A DNA stretch of 13,866 bases from Chloroflexota bacterium (GTDB lineage Bacteria > Chloroflexota > Anaerolineae > Promineifilales > Promineifilaceae), in contig JAAEOP010000256.1 in the NCBI GenBank assembly GCA_024223125.1, positions 1 through 13,866 on the forward strand, given 5' to 3'. Shown here piece by piece: positions 6,175 to 12,928 of the stretch (its first letter is position 1; each line of letters opens with the position of its first letter). The position numbers were made by a program, and so were the translations under genes. Below the pieces are notes generated by a model. It saw nothing but the letters and a program-made list of their open reading frames with translations. It did no database searches and was not told the DNA's origin.

Positions 6175-7482
6175 TCATTTCTGATACCGTGTTAACTCCT
6201 CCCGGAGGCCATCGGCAAAGAAGTTTAACCCGACGACGAGGGTGGCAATGGCCAGCGCTGGCCAAATAACGGCCCATTGGTTGATAAAGATAAATTGGCG
6301 GGCATCGTTGACCATGCTGCCCCAATCTGGGTCTGGCGGAGGCAGGCCAATACCTAAAAAGCCTAACGTACCGATAGCGAAGATGGCATACCCCACCCGC
6401 AGCATGGCATCAACCAAAATAGGGCCGCGGGCATTGGGCAATATCTCCCGGAACATGATGAATTGAATGCTTTCGCCACGGGTTTCGGCCGCACGAATAT
6501 AATCGCGTGTTTTAATATCCAAAGCCATCCCGCGAACCAAACGGGCCACACCGGGTGCGCCTGTAACCGTTATAGCTAAAATAACAACCAGGTCGCCTTG
6601 CCCTAAAGCGGCAATCACAACCAAATAAAGAACGATGACGGGAAAGGCAATCAGGGCGTCAAGCAACTGCATAATCGTTTGATCCCAACCGCCGCCGCGA
6701 TAAGCTGCATTTAAGCCCAAAACAGCGCCGACAATGAGGGAGCCAATAACACCCCAAATAGCGACACCGATGGGAAGGGAAAAGGCTGGAATAACCACAC
6801 TTTGCAAGAGGAATGAGACCAGGGCAAAAAAGATGGCCAGCGCCAGACTGACGCTCCAAATTTTCATGATGTCTTTGATCTTGAGTGTTTTCGCTTTGAT
6901 CCAACCGTAAATGAAGTAGGCGGCGTAAACCAGGGCGAATGTGGCGATGAATGGCGCCCAGGCTGGCACGGTTTCACGTAAAAGAAAGTAAAGACCAACG
7001 CTGACAATGAGCCACGCAGCCGACAAGACAAGAATATTGCGTTGGGCATTTTTGCCACTGGCGGCGCCCAAAACGCCGAGAAAAGCGGTCAGGCTCACCA
7101 ACCCGGCAATAGCGGCCATGGCCAGCAGATATACGCCGCCTGTCGTTTCCGGCAGCCGTGTCTTGAGCAAAATGACTTGGGTTCCAGTCATCAGTCGGGA
7201 AAGCAGATCACGGCCGAGGTGGTCTGTACCCAACAAATTAAATCCCTCTTCACTTGATGACAATGGAGGCAAGTTTTGGACGAATAAAGAAGCATTTGGT
7301 GGATAAGGTGTCCAGAAGAGAGAGATGATACCCAAAATTACCCAAAATAGAACGAGAACTAAACCAACTGTAGCTACCCGTGATTCCCAGATGATAGATA
7401 GGTCATCTGTCCATTTGGCCCAGCGTGACGGCCGTATCTTGGCTGGTGATTGGTCTAATGCTTCGGGGGGGTCTGCAAGCAT
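6175..7482 (-). CDS. Oligopeptide ABC importer, permease C (OppC/DppC type) with four extra helices
   Basis: The gene encodes an inner-membrane permease of 435 residues; the family is usually near 300. The N-terminal helix (about 36-56) and the segment LLGTDHLGRDLLSRLMTGTQ (83-102) are canonical, as is everything from about 236 (IGVAIWGVIGSLIVGAVLGL). The EAA loop that docks on the ATPase is at 328-355 (YIRAAETRG...REILPNARG). Between them, about residues 106-235 have no counterpart in ordinary OppC and contain four predicted helices (roughly 117-137, 148-168, 175-195, 207-227). An even number keeps the topology. The start ATG at 7480-7482 has GGAGAG six bases upstream. It sits between permease B and the ATPase gene, in one operon. 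Confidence 0.92.
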   Translation of the reverse strand: MLADPPEALDQSPAKIRPSRWAKWTDDLSIIWESRVATVGLVLVLFWVILGIISLFWTPYPPNASLFVQNLPPLSSSEEGFNLLGTDHLGRDLLSRLMTGTQVILLKTRLPETTGGVYLLAMAAIAGLVSLTAFLGVLGAASGKNAQRNILVLSAAWLIVSVGLYFLLRETVPAWAPFIATFALVYAAYFIYGWIKAKTLKIKDIMKIWSVSLALAIFFALVSFLLQSVVIPAFSLPIGVAIWGVIGSLIVGAVLGLNAAYRGGGWDQTIMQLLDALIAFPVIVLYLVVIAALGQGDLVVILAITVTGAPGVARLVRGMALDIKTRDYIRAAETRGESIQFIMFREILPNARGPILVDAMLRVGYAIFAIGTLGFLGIGLPPPDPDWGSMVNDARQFIFINQWAVIWPALAIATLVVGLNFFADGLREELTRYQK

Positions 7483-7503
7483 AATTCTCTCCTAAAAGTG
7501 TAG

Positions 7504-7544
7504 GGCAAGATGCTATCTTGCCGGGTCAAATCAGCGATTTGACC
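7504..7544. repeat. Twin perfect hairpins between permease B and permease C genes
   Basis: Hairpin one is GGCAAGAT (7504-7511), loop GCT, ATCTTGCC (7515-7522). Hairpin two is GGTCAAATC (7524-7532), loop AGC, GATTTGACC (7536-7544). Both arms are perfect and both loops are AGC on one strand or the other. They are one base apart and lie within the 67-base gap, ahead of the permease C ribosome binding site. Possible roles are mRNA processing or stabilisation; there is no U-tract. Confidence 0.8.
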
Positions 7545-7549
7545 ACCAT

Positions 7550-8854
7550 TTACGAATAGCGAATGCGCGGATTCAACAAAGTATAAGCCAGATCGCCCAA
7601 CAGCCGGGTGGTAACAGCAATAACGACGGTGATCATGGCCGCCGCTTCTATGGCATTGAAGTCACCAAAGATAGCTGCGTTGAAGATGTAATTTCCCAGT
7701 CCCGGATAGCCAAAGATAACCTCAACGACAACAATACCCCCAATCAGATAGTTGACATGCAGCATGATGATGGTGATGGGAGCAAGCAGGGCGTTACGTA
7801 AGGCATGGCGCACAACGATACGCCGTCTGGGCATACCTTTGATAACGGCCGTGCGAATATAAGAAGTATCCATCACCTCCACCATACTGGCTCTGGTCAT
7901 GCGGGCTACGTAGCCTAATTCAACGGCCGTTAAGGTCAGCACCGGCAAAATCAACAAAGCCGGATTTTCAAAAATTGCGTTAGGCGTGGTAAAAATAGCC
8001 ACAGCAGGAACAACTTGCAGCCAAATACCAAAAATTAGAATCAGGAAAATACCCGTCACAAACTCTGGCGTAGCTGTCATAGCCAGGCTGGTCACCGAAA
8101 TTGAACGGTCAATAAATTTGCCCTCATTAATACCGGCTATAATTCCCAGTAACAATGCCAAAGGCATCACCACAATAAAAGCAGTAAAGGCCAGAATTAA
8201 AGTGTTTCGTAATCGGGGTAAAAGAGTGTTGGCTACCGGCCGGCCTGTTTGTAAAGATTCACCCGGATCGCCGCGCAGCATCCCTTTTTTCAGGGGAATG
8301 TATTGCACCGGGCCGTCACCCGCTTCTTCGCGCAAACCAGCTTTGGTTAATACAAATACTGTTTCCCCTGAGCCGCGAATCCATTTGACGGCATTATTAT
8401 TATTATCTACGCCCCAGAAATATTCATTGCCCAGATCATCTGTCTGCCACACATCAGTTGTCACAGCCAGTCTGGCCGTAGAGCCATCTTCCTGGCGAAT
8501 GTTAATGTGCAGCACACCCTCTTCCATTTCCCAACGAGCCAGACCATCGGGTGTTTTAGCCCACCATTCTAGCTCGCCAGTAGCCTGGTTGGAGACACCT
8601 ACCAGGTCATATCCTACTTGCGATTGGGCACGTAAATCACTGCCCACCAACCAATCCAGATAACGTTGCTGCACAGAAGCGTCTAACCCTAACTGCCGCC
8701 GGTATGATTCTCGTTGTTCCGGGGTGGAAAAGACGCCTAATATTTTGACAGTAATATCACCGCTGCCAACCTCAATCAACAAAAACAGGGCAATGGAAAC
8801 AAGGAGCATGGTGATGATGGCTGAAAATGCGCTGCGAATAAGGAATCTTGTCAT
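7550..8854 (-). CDS. Oligopeptide ABC importer, permease B (OppB/DppB type) with inserted soluble domain
   Basis: The gene encodes a membrane permease of 434 residues, against about 310-340 for the family. TM1 (about 9-29) leads to the usual extracytoplasmic segment RRQLGLDASVQQRYLDWLVG (52-71). The canonical sequence resumes at GMLRGDPGESLQTGRPV (191-207). The EAA loop (332-352, YIRTAVIKGMPRRRIVVRHA) and the signature FGYPGLG near the C-terminus are intact. Residues about 72-190 are an insertion of some 119 polar residues rich in W, D, N and G, likely beta-strands. By the normal topology (between TM1 and TM2) they face outside the membrane, where the binding protein docks. The ATG at 8852-8854 has GGGAG upstream. 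The gene lies 69 bases downstream of the binding-protein gene in one operon. Confidence 0.92.
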   Translation of the reverse strand: MTRFLIRSAFSAIITMLLVSIALFLLIEVGSGDITVKILGVFSTPEQRESYRRQLGLDASVQQRYLDWLVGSDLRAQSQVGYDLVGVSNQATGELEWWAKTPDGLARWEMEEGVLHINIRQEDGSTARLAVTTDVWQTDDLGNEYFWGVDNNNNAVKWIRGSGETVFVLTKAGLREEAGDGPVQYIPLKKGMLRGDPGESLQTGRPVANTLLPRLRNTLILAFTAFIVVMPLALLLGIIAGINEGKFIDRSISVTSLAMTATPEFVTGIFLILIFGIWLQVVPAVAIFTTPNAIFENPALLILPVLTLTAVELGYVARMTRASMVEVMDTSYIRTAVIKGMPRRRIVVRHALRNALLAPITIIMLHVNYLIGGIVVVEVIFGYPGLGNYIFNAAIFGDFNAIEAAAMITVVIAVTTRLLGDLAYTLLNPRIRYS

Positions 8855-8873
8855 AAGCCTCTCCCGTGGGGAA

Positions 8874-8929
8874 AATTGGTAATTGAGTAATTTAGATAAT
8901 TACTCAATTACCCAATTACCTAATTACGC
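8874..8929. repeat. Octamer-built inverted repeat between binding-protein and permease B genes
   Basis: GGTAATTGAGTAATT (8878-8892) and AATTACTCAATTACC (8898-8912) are perfect 15-base inverted arms with a 5-base loop; with one bulge the pairing extends to about 8874-8917. The right part is four tandem octamers, AATTACTC, AATTACCC, AATTACCT and AATTACGC (8898-8929). The last unit supplies the stop codon of the binding-protein gene. A stem at this place could protect the binding-protein mRNA and raise its level over the permeases, as REP elements do after malE. Confidence 0.8.
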
Positions 8930-10618
8930 TTTACTTTCGTCAATCCACACTTCGTACAGCAAATCATAGGCGGTAGGATGGCCTACAATGCCCTGGAATT
9001 TTTCATGGGTGATGTTCCATACATTCTTCCAGAAGCTGTTACCAATGGGACCGCGTTCTTGCATGATATCCTCAAGGTCAGACATAAGGGCGCGACGTGC
9101 TTCTACATCCAGCGTTCCTTCCGCTTCCCGCAGTTTTTCCTCGAATTCGGAGTCAGACCAGCGAGTTTCATTCCAGGCCCCAATTGCTTCTTCGATGTAG
9201 GCTAAGGGCAATACCATTGTGTCCAACGGCCGATGCGTCCATGAAGTAATACCCAAATCTACCTCTGTCCAGCGATCCCAATAACCGCCCGGTTCGGTGA
9301 TGTCCAGGGTAATATCGAAACCGGCCGCTTCGGCCGTCCCCTTGATTGACTGTGCCAATTCGGGTTCGTTCTGATCATTTTTGGTAGCCAGGGTCACTTT
9401 GAGCGGGAGTTCGATGCCTTTTTCGGCCGCGTACTCTTCCAGCAAAGCTTTAGCCCCTTCAGGATCGTATTCGGGAATCGGTTTTTTAGCATAAGCCGGG
9501 TGTACTGGGGCAACATGGGCGTCAATGGAAAGATCGCCTTCACCAAAGTAGGCCAGTTGCAAATTCTGCGCCCGATCCTGAGCCATCTTCAAGGCAGTGC
9601 GAACTCGGTTGTCATCCCACGGTTCCAGGTCTACACGCACACGCATGATGAGACATTGAGCGGTGCTGGCCGGGTAAACGGCCAATCCAGATGCAGCTTT
9701 CAATGCCTGCCAATCACTGGGGCGAGGATCATACAGCGAATCCACTTGACCTGATTGTAAGGCGGCCACACCTGCATCTTTGTCGGTGGAGACATAAATG
9801 ATCTCATCCAGATAGGGCAGCGGATCTCCATCGGCGCCATTACGCCAATAATCTTCACGCCGTTTGAAGACGGCTCGTTCTCCCTCGGCGTACTCTTCCA
9901 ATGTAAAAGCGCCAGTGCCGACAGGCTGCTTCACAAAGTCTCCTTCAAAGTCTCGTGGTAAGACAACAGCGGGATAGTGGAAAAGGTGTTCAGGTACGCC
10001 AATATTCGGCGTCTGTAAGTGCAAACGAATGTGATGATCGTCTACCTTTTCTACATCTTCCATACCGCTCAGGTAGGAAAGAAGGCCGAGCATGGATGAA
10101 CCAACATCAGGATTGAGCCATTCACCAAAGGTAAACATGACATCATCGGCCGTTAACACCTGACCATTATTGAATTTAATACCTTCTTTCAGGTAAAGGT
10201 CCCAGGTTCCCACATCATCGCTGGCTTCCCAACGGTCTAGCAGATACGGCCGCGTAATATTATCCGACCCTGTTTCCGTTAAGTATTCACTCACCTGACG
10301 AACCACATTGGCCCCTTCAACCCATGAGAGTCGGGCTGGATGATCCAACAATTGTAATTGCATGGATTTTGTTAATTTACCGCCGCGTACAATATCGCCG
10401 ACTGCCTCGCTGCCGCTGTCACCAGCGGCCGGTTCCTGACCGGTACCGCCGCCACAAGCGGCCGCAAAGCTCGCTACCCCGGCCGACAACCCCAACAATG
10501 TTGTTATCCGCAAAAATTCACGACGGCTGATACGGCCGTTTTCCAATTGTTCATATGCTACAGGAATATAAGGGTGGACTTGTTCAAGTTCTTTTTTATT
10601 AACTACGGGCTTTTTCAC
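8924..10618 (-). CDS. Oligopeptide-type ABC importer, extracytoplasmic substrate-binding lipoprotein (SBP family 5)
   Basis: The 564-residue lipoprotein captures the substrate outside the membrane and delivers it to the permeases. A long polar lead is followed by a twin-arginine motif SRREFL (31-36), a hydrophobic stretch and a lipobox FAAAC with Cys55, so export is by Tat and anchoring by lipid. A Gly/Glu/Ser linker follows. Family-5 features are clear: PYLLDRWEASDDVGTWDLYL, then KEGIKFNNGQVLTADDVMFT, then QPVGTGAF. Ligand class (peptide, sugar, metal chelate) cannot be read from the sequence. I chose the GTG at 10616-10618 because GGAGGAGG lies 6 bases upstream; the longer TTG start at 10669 has no well-placed site. 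The gene is first in the importer operon. Confidence 0.92.
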   Translation of the reverse strand: MKKPVVNKKELEQVHPYIPVAYEQLENGRISRREFLRITTLLGLSAGVASFAAACGGGTGQEPAAGDSGSEAVGDIVRGGKLTKSMQLQLLDHPARLSWVEGANVVRQVSEYLTETGSDNITRPYLLDRWEASDDVGTWDLYLKEGIKFNNGQVLTADDVMFTFGEWLNPDVGSSMLGLLSYLSGMEDVEKVDDHHIRLHLQTPNIGVPEHLFHYPAVVLPRDFEGDFVKQPVGTGAFTLEEYAEGERAVFKRREDYWRNGADGDPLPYLDEIIYVSTDKDAGVAALQSGQVDSLYDPRPSDWQALKAASGLAVYPASTAQCLIMRVRVDLEPWDDNRVRTALKMAQDRAQNLQLAYFGEGDLSIDAHVAPVHPAYAKKPIPEYDPEGAKALLEEYAAEKGIELPLKVTLATKNDQNEPELAQSIKGTAEAAGFDITLDITEPGGYWDRWTEVDLGITSWTHRPLDTMVLPLAYIEEAIGAWNETRWSDSEFEEKLREAEGTLDVEARRALMSDLEDIMQERGPIGNSFWKNVWNITHEKFQGIVGHPTAYDLLYEVWIDESKA

Positions 10619-10690
10619 TTTATGCCTCCTCCAGAAGGTTAAAAGACTGCTTTGTAAAAAATGATTCAATTGGATTTGTCTTTATTTAAT

Positions 10691-10699
10691 CACCTCCTT
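10691..10699 (-). promoter_or_regulatory. Orphan consensus Shine-Dalgarno in the importer 5' leader
   Basis: On the minus strand AAGGAGGTG, continuing into ATT, matches the full anti-Shine-Dalgarno of 16S rRNA. No proper start lies 5-9 bases downstream. The overlapping GTG would give only a 3-codon peptide, and the next in-frame TTG (10669) is 21 bases away. The real binding-protein start uses its own site some 60 bases further on. It may be a ribosome standby or leader site. Confidence 0.5.
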
Positions 10700-10736
10700 C
10701 AAATAAACATAACAAAATAGACAGGGAGATTTAATC

Positions 10737-10805
10737 ATGAATGGGAAAAACATTGAGGAGAATTTGCTAAATAATTTTGCAGATTCAAATACAAAGAACA
10801 CATAA
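10737..10805 (+). CDS. Possible 22-residue small ORF, divergent from the importer operon
   Basis: ATG at 10737 is preceded by AGGGAG about 8 bases upstream and opens a polar peptide MNGKNIEENLLNNFADSNTK ending NT and TAA at 10803-10805. It has no signal peptide or membrane helix. It is not a recognised family, and at this length an open frame with a passable ribosome site can arise by chance. It is listed because it lies divergently next to a peptide-type importer. Confidence 0.2.
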   Translation: MNGKNIEENLLNNFADSNTKNT

Positions 10806-11016
10806 GTTTGTTGGGGTTAACAATCAGATTAATCAGGCTTAACTTCTATATTTCAGGGATGTGGGCAATATTGTTTGCAGTATTAAACAAGCAAGATTAA
10901 CTTCTTCCAATCTGATTTCATCATAACATGACTTTGTACGCACGCCAAATTAAGCAAGCCTCTTCAAATCGCTTTCAAAGTCCGGTTACATATAAATTGA
11001 TCAACTTGCTCCAATC

Positions 11017-11035
11017 GTGATCGGTTCTCGATCAC
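11017..11035 (-). terminator. Hairpin directly after vapC
   Basis: GTGATCG (11017-11023) and CGATCAC (11029-11035) are perfect 7-base inverted arms with a 5-base loop, beginning 2 bases past the vapC stop codon. No U-run follows on the minus strand, so it may mark the transcript end or only stabilise it. Confidence 0.4.
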
Positions 11036-11037
11036 AA

Positions 11038-11460
11038 CTAACGATCATGATTACGATAGAGTCGTTCTATCTGTATTTCACCATCAAGGGCAAACAGTTC
11101 CGGATCGCCACTTAGCAAAATTGCATCTTGCTCCTCAGCGGCCGCAACGGCAAAAGCGTCTGCGTAAGAGATAGCATTGTTCATTTTATGATATGCGGCC
11201 ACTAAAACATTGTGTTCATCAACAGGCAAAATTTGAATGGGCAATTTTTTGAGCTGCACGACCATTTCTTCAGCGGCCTCTCCCCCACGCGCACGACCAA
11301 AAATATAAAAAACCTCACCCAGGTTAATAACTGAAAACATCAACTGAACGCGAAGCTCGGCCGCGTCGAATAATAGTCGTTCTATGCGTTCTGCGGCCGG
11401 TTTTTCTTCATAAAGCCAGGCCAACAATGCCCAGCTATCCAGCAAATAACGATTGCTCAC
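11038..11460 (-). CDS. vapC: PIN-domain ribonuclease toxin (VapC-like)
   Basis: The 140-residue protein has the four acidic residues of a PIN nuclease: Asp8 (YLLDSWALLAWL), Glu49 (INLGEVFY), Asp101 (SYADAFAVAAA) and Asp119 (LLSGDPEL). These coordinate the metal for RNA cleavage. VapC toxins cut tRNA or rRNA when freed from their antitoxin; the target here is unknown. I chose the GTG at 11458-11460 because the PIN fold begins there (VSNRYLLDSW) and AAGGAA lies about 8 bases upstream. It overlaps the 3' end of the antitoxin gene by 26 bases, which implies translational coupling. A longer upstream start would add residues with no PIN similarity. Confidence 0.88.
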   Translation of the reverse strand: MSNRYLLDSWALLAWLYEEKPAAERIERLLFDAAELRVQLMFSVINLGEVFYIFGRARGGEAAEEMVVQLKKLPIQILPVDEHNVLVAAYHKMNNAISYADAFAVAAAEEQDAILLSGDPELFALDGEIQIERLYRNHDR

Positions 11461-11707
11461 GGCGGTGTTCCTTTTCGCGTTCCCAACGATGTTCTTCTTC
11501 AAGCATATCTAACAAATCTGATCCTTTAGCCAGGGTGTGCAATTTCTCGATGGTTCGCAACATTTCGGCTTTGTCCACGATGGGCTGCAAAATAATTTGT
11601 TTGCCCACCATTTTAATGTCAAATTCTGTGCCCGGTTGCAAATCCAGCGCATGCCGGATTTTTTTAGGGATAACTAGCTGGCCTTTAGATGATAATTTTA
11701 CGTTCAT
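11435..11707 (-). CDS. vapB: AbrB/SpoVT-type antitoxin (VapB-like)
   Basis: The 90-residue protein begins with a swapped-hairpin AbrB-type DNA-binding domain, MNVKLSSKGQLVIPKKIRHA and LDLQPGTEFDI (1-31). It continues into a charged C-terminal helix (about 46-90) expected to wrap the PIN toxin. The ATG at 11705-11707 follows AAGAAGG at normal spacing; an upstream in-frame Met would add 41 residues lacking domain character. It probably represses its own promoter together with VapC. The promoter and repeated operator-like octamers lie 50-85 bases upstream. Confidence 0.88.
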   Translation of the reverse strand: MNVKLSSKGQLVIPKKIRHALDLQPGTEFDIKMVGKQIILQPIVDKAEMLRTIEKLHTLAKGSDLLDMLEEEHRWEREKEHRREQSLFAG

Positions 11708-11757
11708 AATATACCTTCTTGCCGAAACAAGACTTACTTCTGTTCTGGATGTAAGAC

Positions 11758-11787
11758 ATTTTATCAAGTTTACACATACTTGGTCAA
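11758..11787 (-). promoter_or_regulatory. Sigma70-like promoter of the vapBC operon
   Basis: On the minus strand TTGACC (11782-11787) and TAAAAT (11758-11763) are separated by 18 bases. The -10 lies 50 bases upstream of the antitoxin ATG. This is the best promoter match in the window. Confidence 0.5.
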
Positions 11788-11791
11788 GTTT
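11764..11791. promoter_or_regulatory. Direct-repeat operator candidate over the vapBC promoter
   Basis: TCAAGTTT occurs at 11764-11771 and again at 11784-11791, exactly 20 bases apart, close to two helical turns, so both face the same side of the DNA. The copies border the -10 and overlap the -35. The second copy is part of a short palindrome, ACTTG-ACC-AAGT. This fits binding by a dimeric AbrB-type VapB or the VapBC complex. Confidence 0.45.
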
Positions 11792-11929
11792 CACTGTTTC
11801 ATGACCATCTCCCATTTTCATAAGGTTCACTTAACGTTCGGCAAAGGTTAGGTTAAAGCCAAATCCCCTCACATTTTGTTACGCTCCTTACGAATCACAA
11901 ACAACAAATGACGCCTTACGGAGTATTTT

Positions 11930-12928
11930 ATGACTAGAAAACAACAATTAATACCCATAACGTTGATGATGGGGTTGGTGGTTTTGGTGATGGCTTTATT
12001 AACGGCCGTACCCGCCTCCGCCCAAGAAGCAGCCACCCTGACGGCCGATAACACGGCCGTTACCGTCGGCGACGCCATTATCCTGACAGCCAGCGTTACC
12101 CATCCTGAAAACAGTGTAGCCTTGTTCCCGGAGCTAGAATCCAACTGGGGCGATTTTGTCGTCCGCAGCCAATCGGCACCGGAAACAGTGAATCATAATG
12201 ATGGATCGGTGACTACCAGCCAACAAATTGACGCGCGTCTGTTTGCGCCCGGCGAGTTTCAAACCCCGCCGCTGCCCATCACCATTTCCGACAGTGGGGG
12301 CAACCTGAGTGATGTGTTGGCGGCACCGCTGCCCCTAACTGTGCAAACAGTTCTCATTGAAGGGGACAGCAACCTGCGAGATATTAAACCTCAAGCCAAC
12401 TTACCCCTACCCGCTATCTGGCCTTATCTATTGGTCGGATTTCTGATCATCTCTGGAGTGGTAACTTTTGTAATCTGGAAAAAGCGTGGCGGCAAATTGT
12501 TTGTAGATAACCGGCTGCCGCATGAAAAGGCGTTGGATACTTTGACGGACATTGACAAACAAAATTTTCCGGCTAACGGCCGTTTCAAGGAACAATATGC
12601 GGCCGTCAGTAACACCCTACGAACCTATTTTGAAACCAACGCCAGCGTCCCCATGACAGATCGCACCACGGCCGAAATCCGGTGCAACCTGGCGGCCAGC
12701 CAAATGAAAGAAGCCAACAGCCAACACCTGCTCCACATTCTGGCAGACGCCGACCTAGTGAAATTTGCCAAAGTACAGCCCAGCCAACATGAAGCGGAAC
12801 GGCTGACGCAGGCAGCGCGACAGTTGGTACTAGATACAGTTGAGATTGGAGATCAGAGATTGGAGATTAAAGACCATCCCCAATCTCCAATCCCCAATCT
12901 CCAATCTCCAAAAGAGGCAACCATATGA
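11930..12928 (+). CDS. BatD-like membrane protein of a Bat aerotolerance operon
   Basis: The 332-residue protein has a signal peptide (MTRKQQL..., cleavage near ASA-QE, residue 32), an extracytoplasmic beta-rich part (about 33-158), one membrane helix (about 163-184, PYLLVGFLIISGVVTFVIW), and a cytosolic helical domain (about 195-303). The order matches short BatD-like proteins found beside BatA VWA proteins. It is shorter than Bacteroidetes BatD, and the role is inferred from position. The last 28 or so residues (IGDQRLEIKD..., PIPNLQS) are the translation of a heptamer inverted repeat, so the ancestral end was probably near residue 303. GGAG lies 8 bases before the ATG. The stop overlaps the next start (ATGA), indicating translational coupling. 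No MoxR ATPase gene lies upstream, where vapBC diverges instead. Confidence 0.7.
   Translation: MTRKQQLIPITLMMGLVVLVMALLTAVPASAQEAATLTADNTAVTVGDAIILTASVTHPENSVALFPELESNWGDFVVRSQSAPETVNHNDGSVTTSQQIDARLFAPGEFQTPPLPITISDSGGNLSDVLAAPLPLTVQTVLIEGDSNLRDIKPQANLPLPAIWPYLLVGFLIISGVVTFVIWKKRGGKLFVDNRLPHEKALDTLTDIDKQNFPANGRFKEQYAAVSNTLRTYFETNASVPMTDRTTAEIRCNLAASQMKEANSQHLLHILADADLVKFAKVQPSQHEAERLTQAARQLVLDTVEIGDQRLEIKDHPQSPIPNLQSPKEATI
12842..12909. repeat. Heptamer-built inverted repeat inside the 3' end of the BatD-like gene
   Basis: The left arm is four tandem 7-mers, GAGATTG, GAGATCA, GAGATTG and GAGATTA (12842-12869). The right arm is CCAATCT, CCAATCC, CCAATCT, CCAATCT, CC (12880-12909). The arms pair over about 27 bases with few mismatches. 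It is translated in frame and stands directly before the ribosome binding site of the next gene. Confidence 0.85.

Larger units (their letters stand above)
10619..11016. other. Leader/intergenic region upstream of the importer operon
   Basis: This is about 400 AT-rich bases between the importer and the vapC gene. It contains the binding-protein ribosome binding site (10625-10632), an orphan Shine-Dalgarno (10691-10699) and a divergent 22-codon ORF (10737-10805). It also has a pair of inverted 9-mers, AATCAGATT (10822-10830) and AATCTGATT (10909-10917), and a repeated TTAACTTCT (10839-10847, 10897-10905). A weak minus-strand promoter candidate, TTGCTT and AATATT 16 bases apart, lies within 10868-10895. 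I cannot call a promoter with confidence, and no longer gene is present. Confidence 0.5.

Noticed and set aside
6122..6325. An N-terminal extension of 68 residues on the fused ATPase.
   Set aside because: It overlaps the permease C gene and the heptamer repeat and has no family similarity. The ATG at 6119-6121 has a ribosome binding site and starts the domain normally.
7986..8663. A 225-codon plus-strand open frame opposite permease B.
   Set aside because: It is an antisense shadow of a well-conserved permease gene, with no recognisable domain.
8874..8929. CRISPR-like or tandem-repeat array.
   Set aside because: The units are 8 bases with no spacers; the segment is a hairpin repeat. No CRISPR array or cas gene occurs in the window.
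10619..10669. TTG start adding 17 residues to the binding protein.
   Set aside because: The GTG at 10616-10618 has GGAGGAGG six bases upstream, and that site would lie inside the longer frame. The orphan Shine-Dalgarno is 21 bases from the TTG, too far.
10737..10805. A Phr-like signalling peptide for the neighbouring importer.
   Set aside because: It has no signal peptide or processing site and there is no Rap-type partner, so only a low-confidence small ORF is listed.
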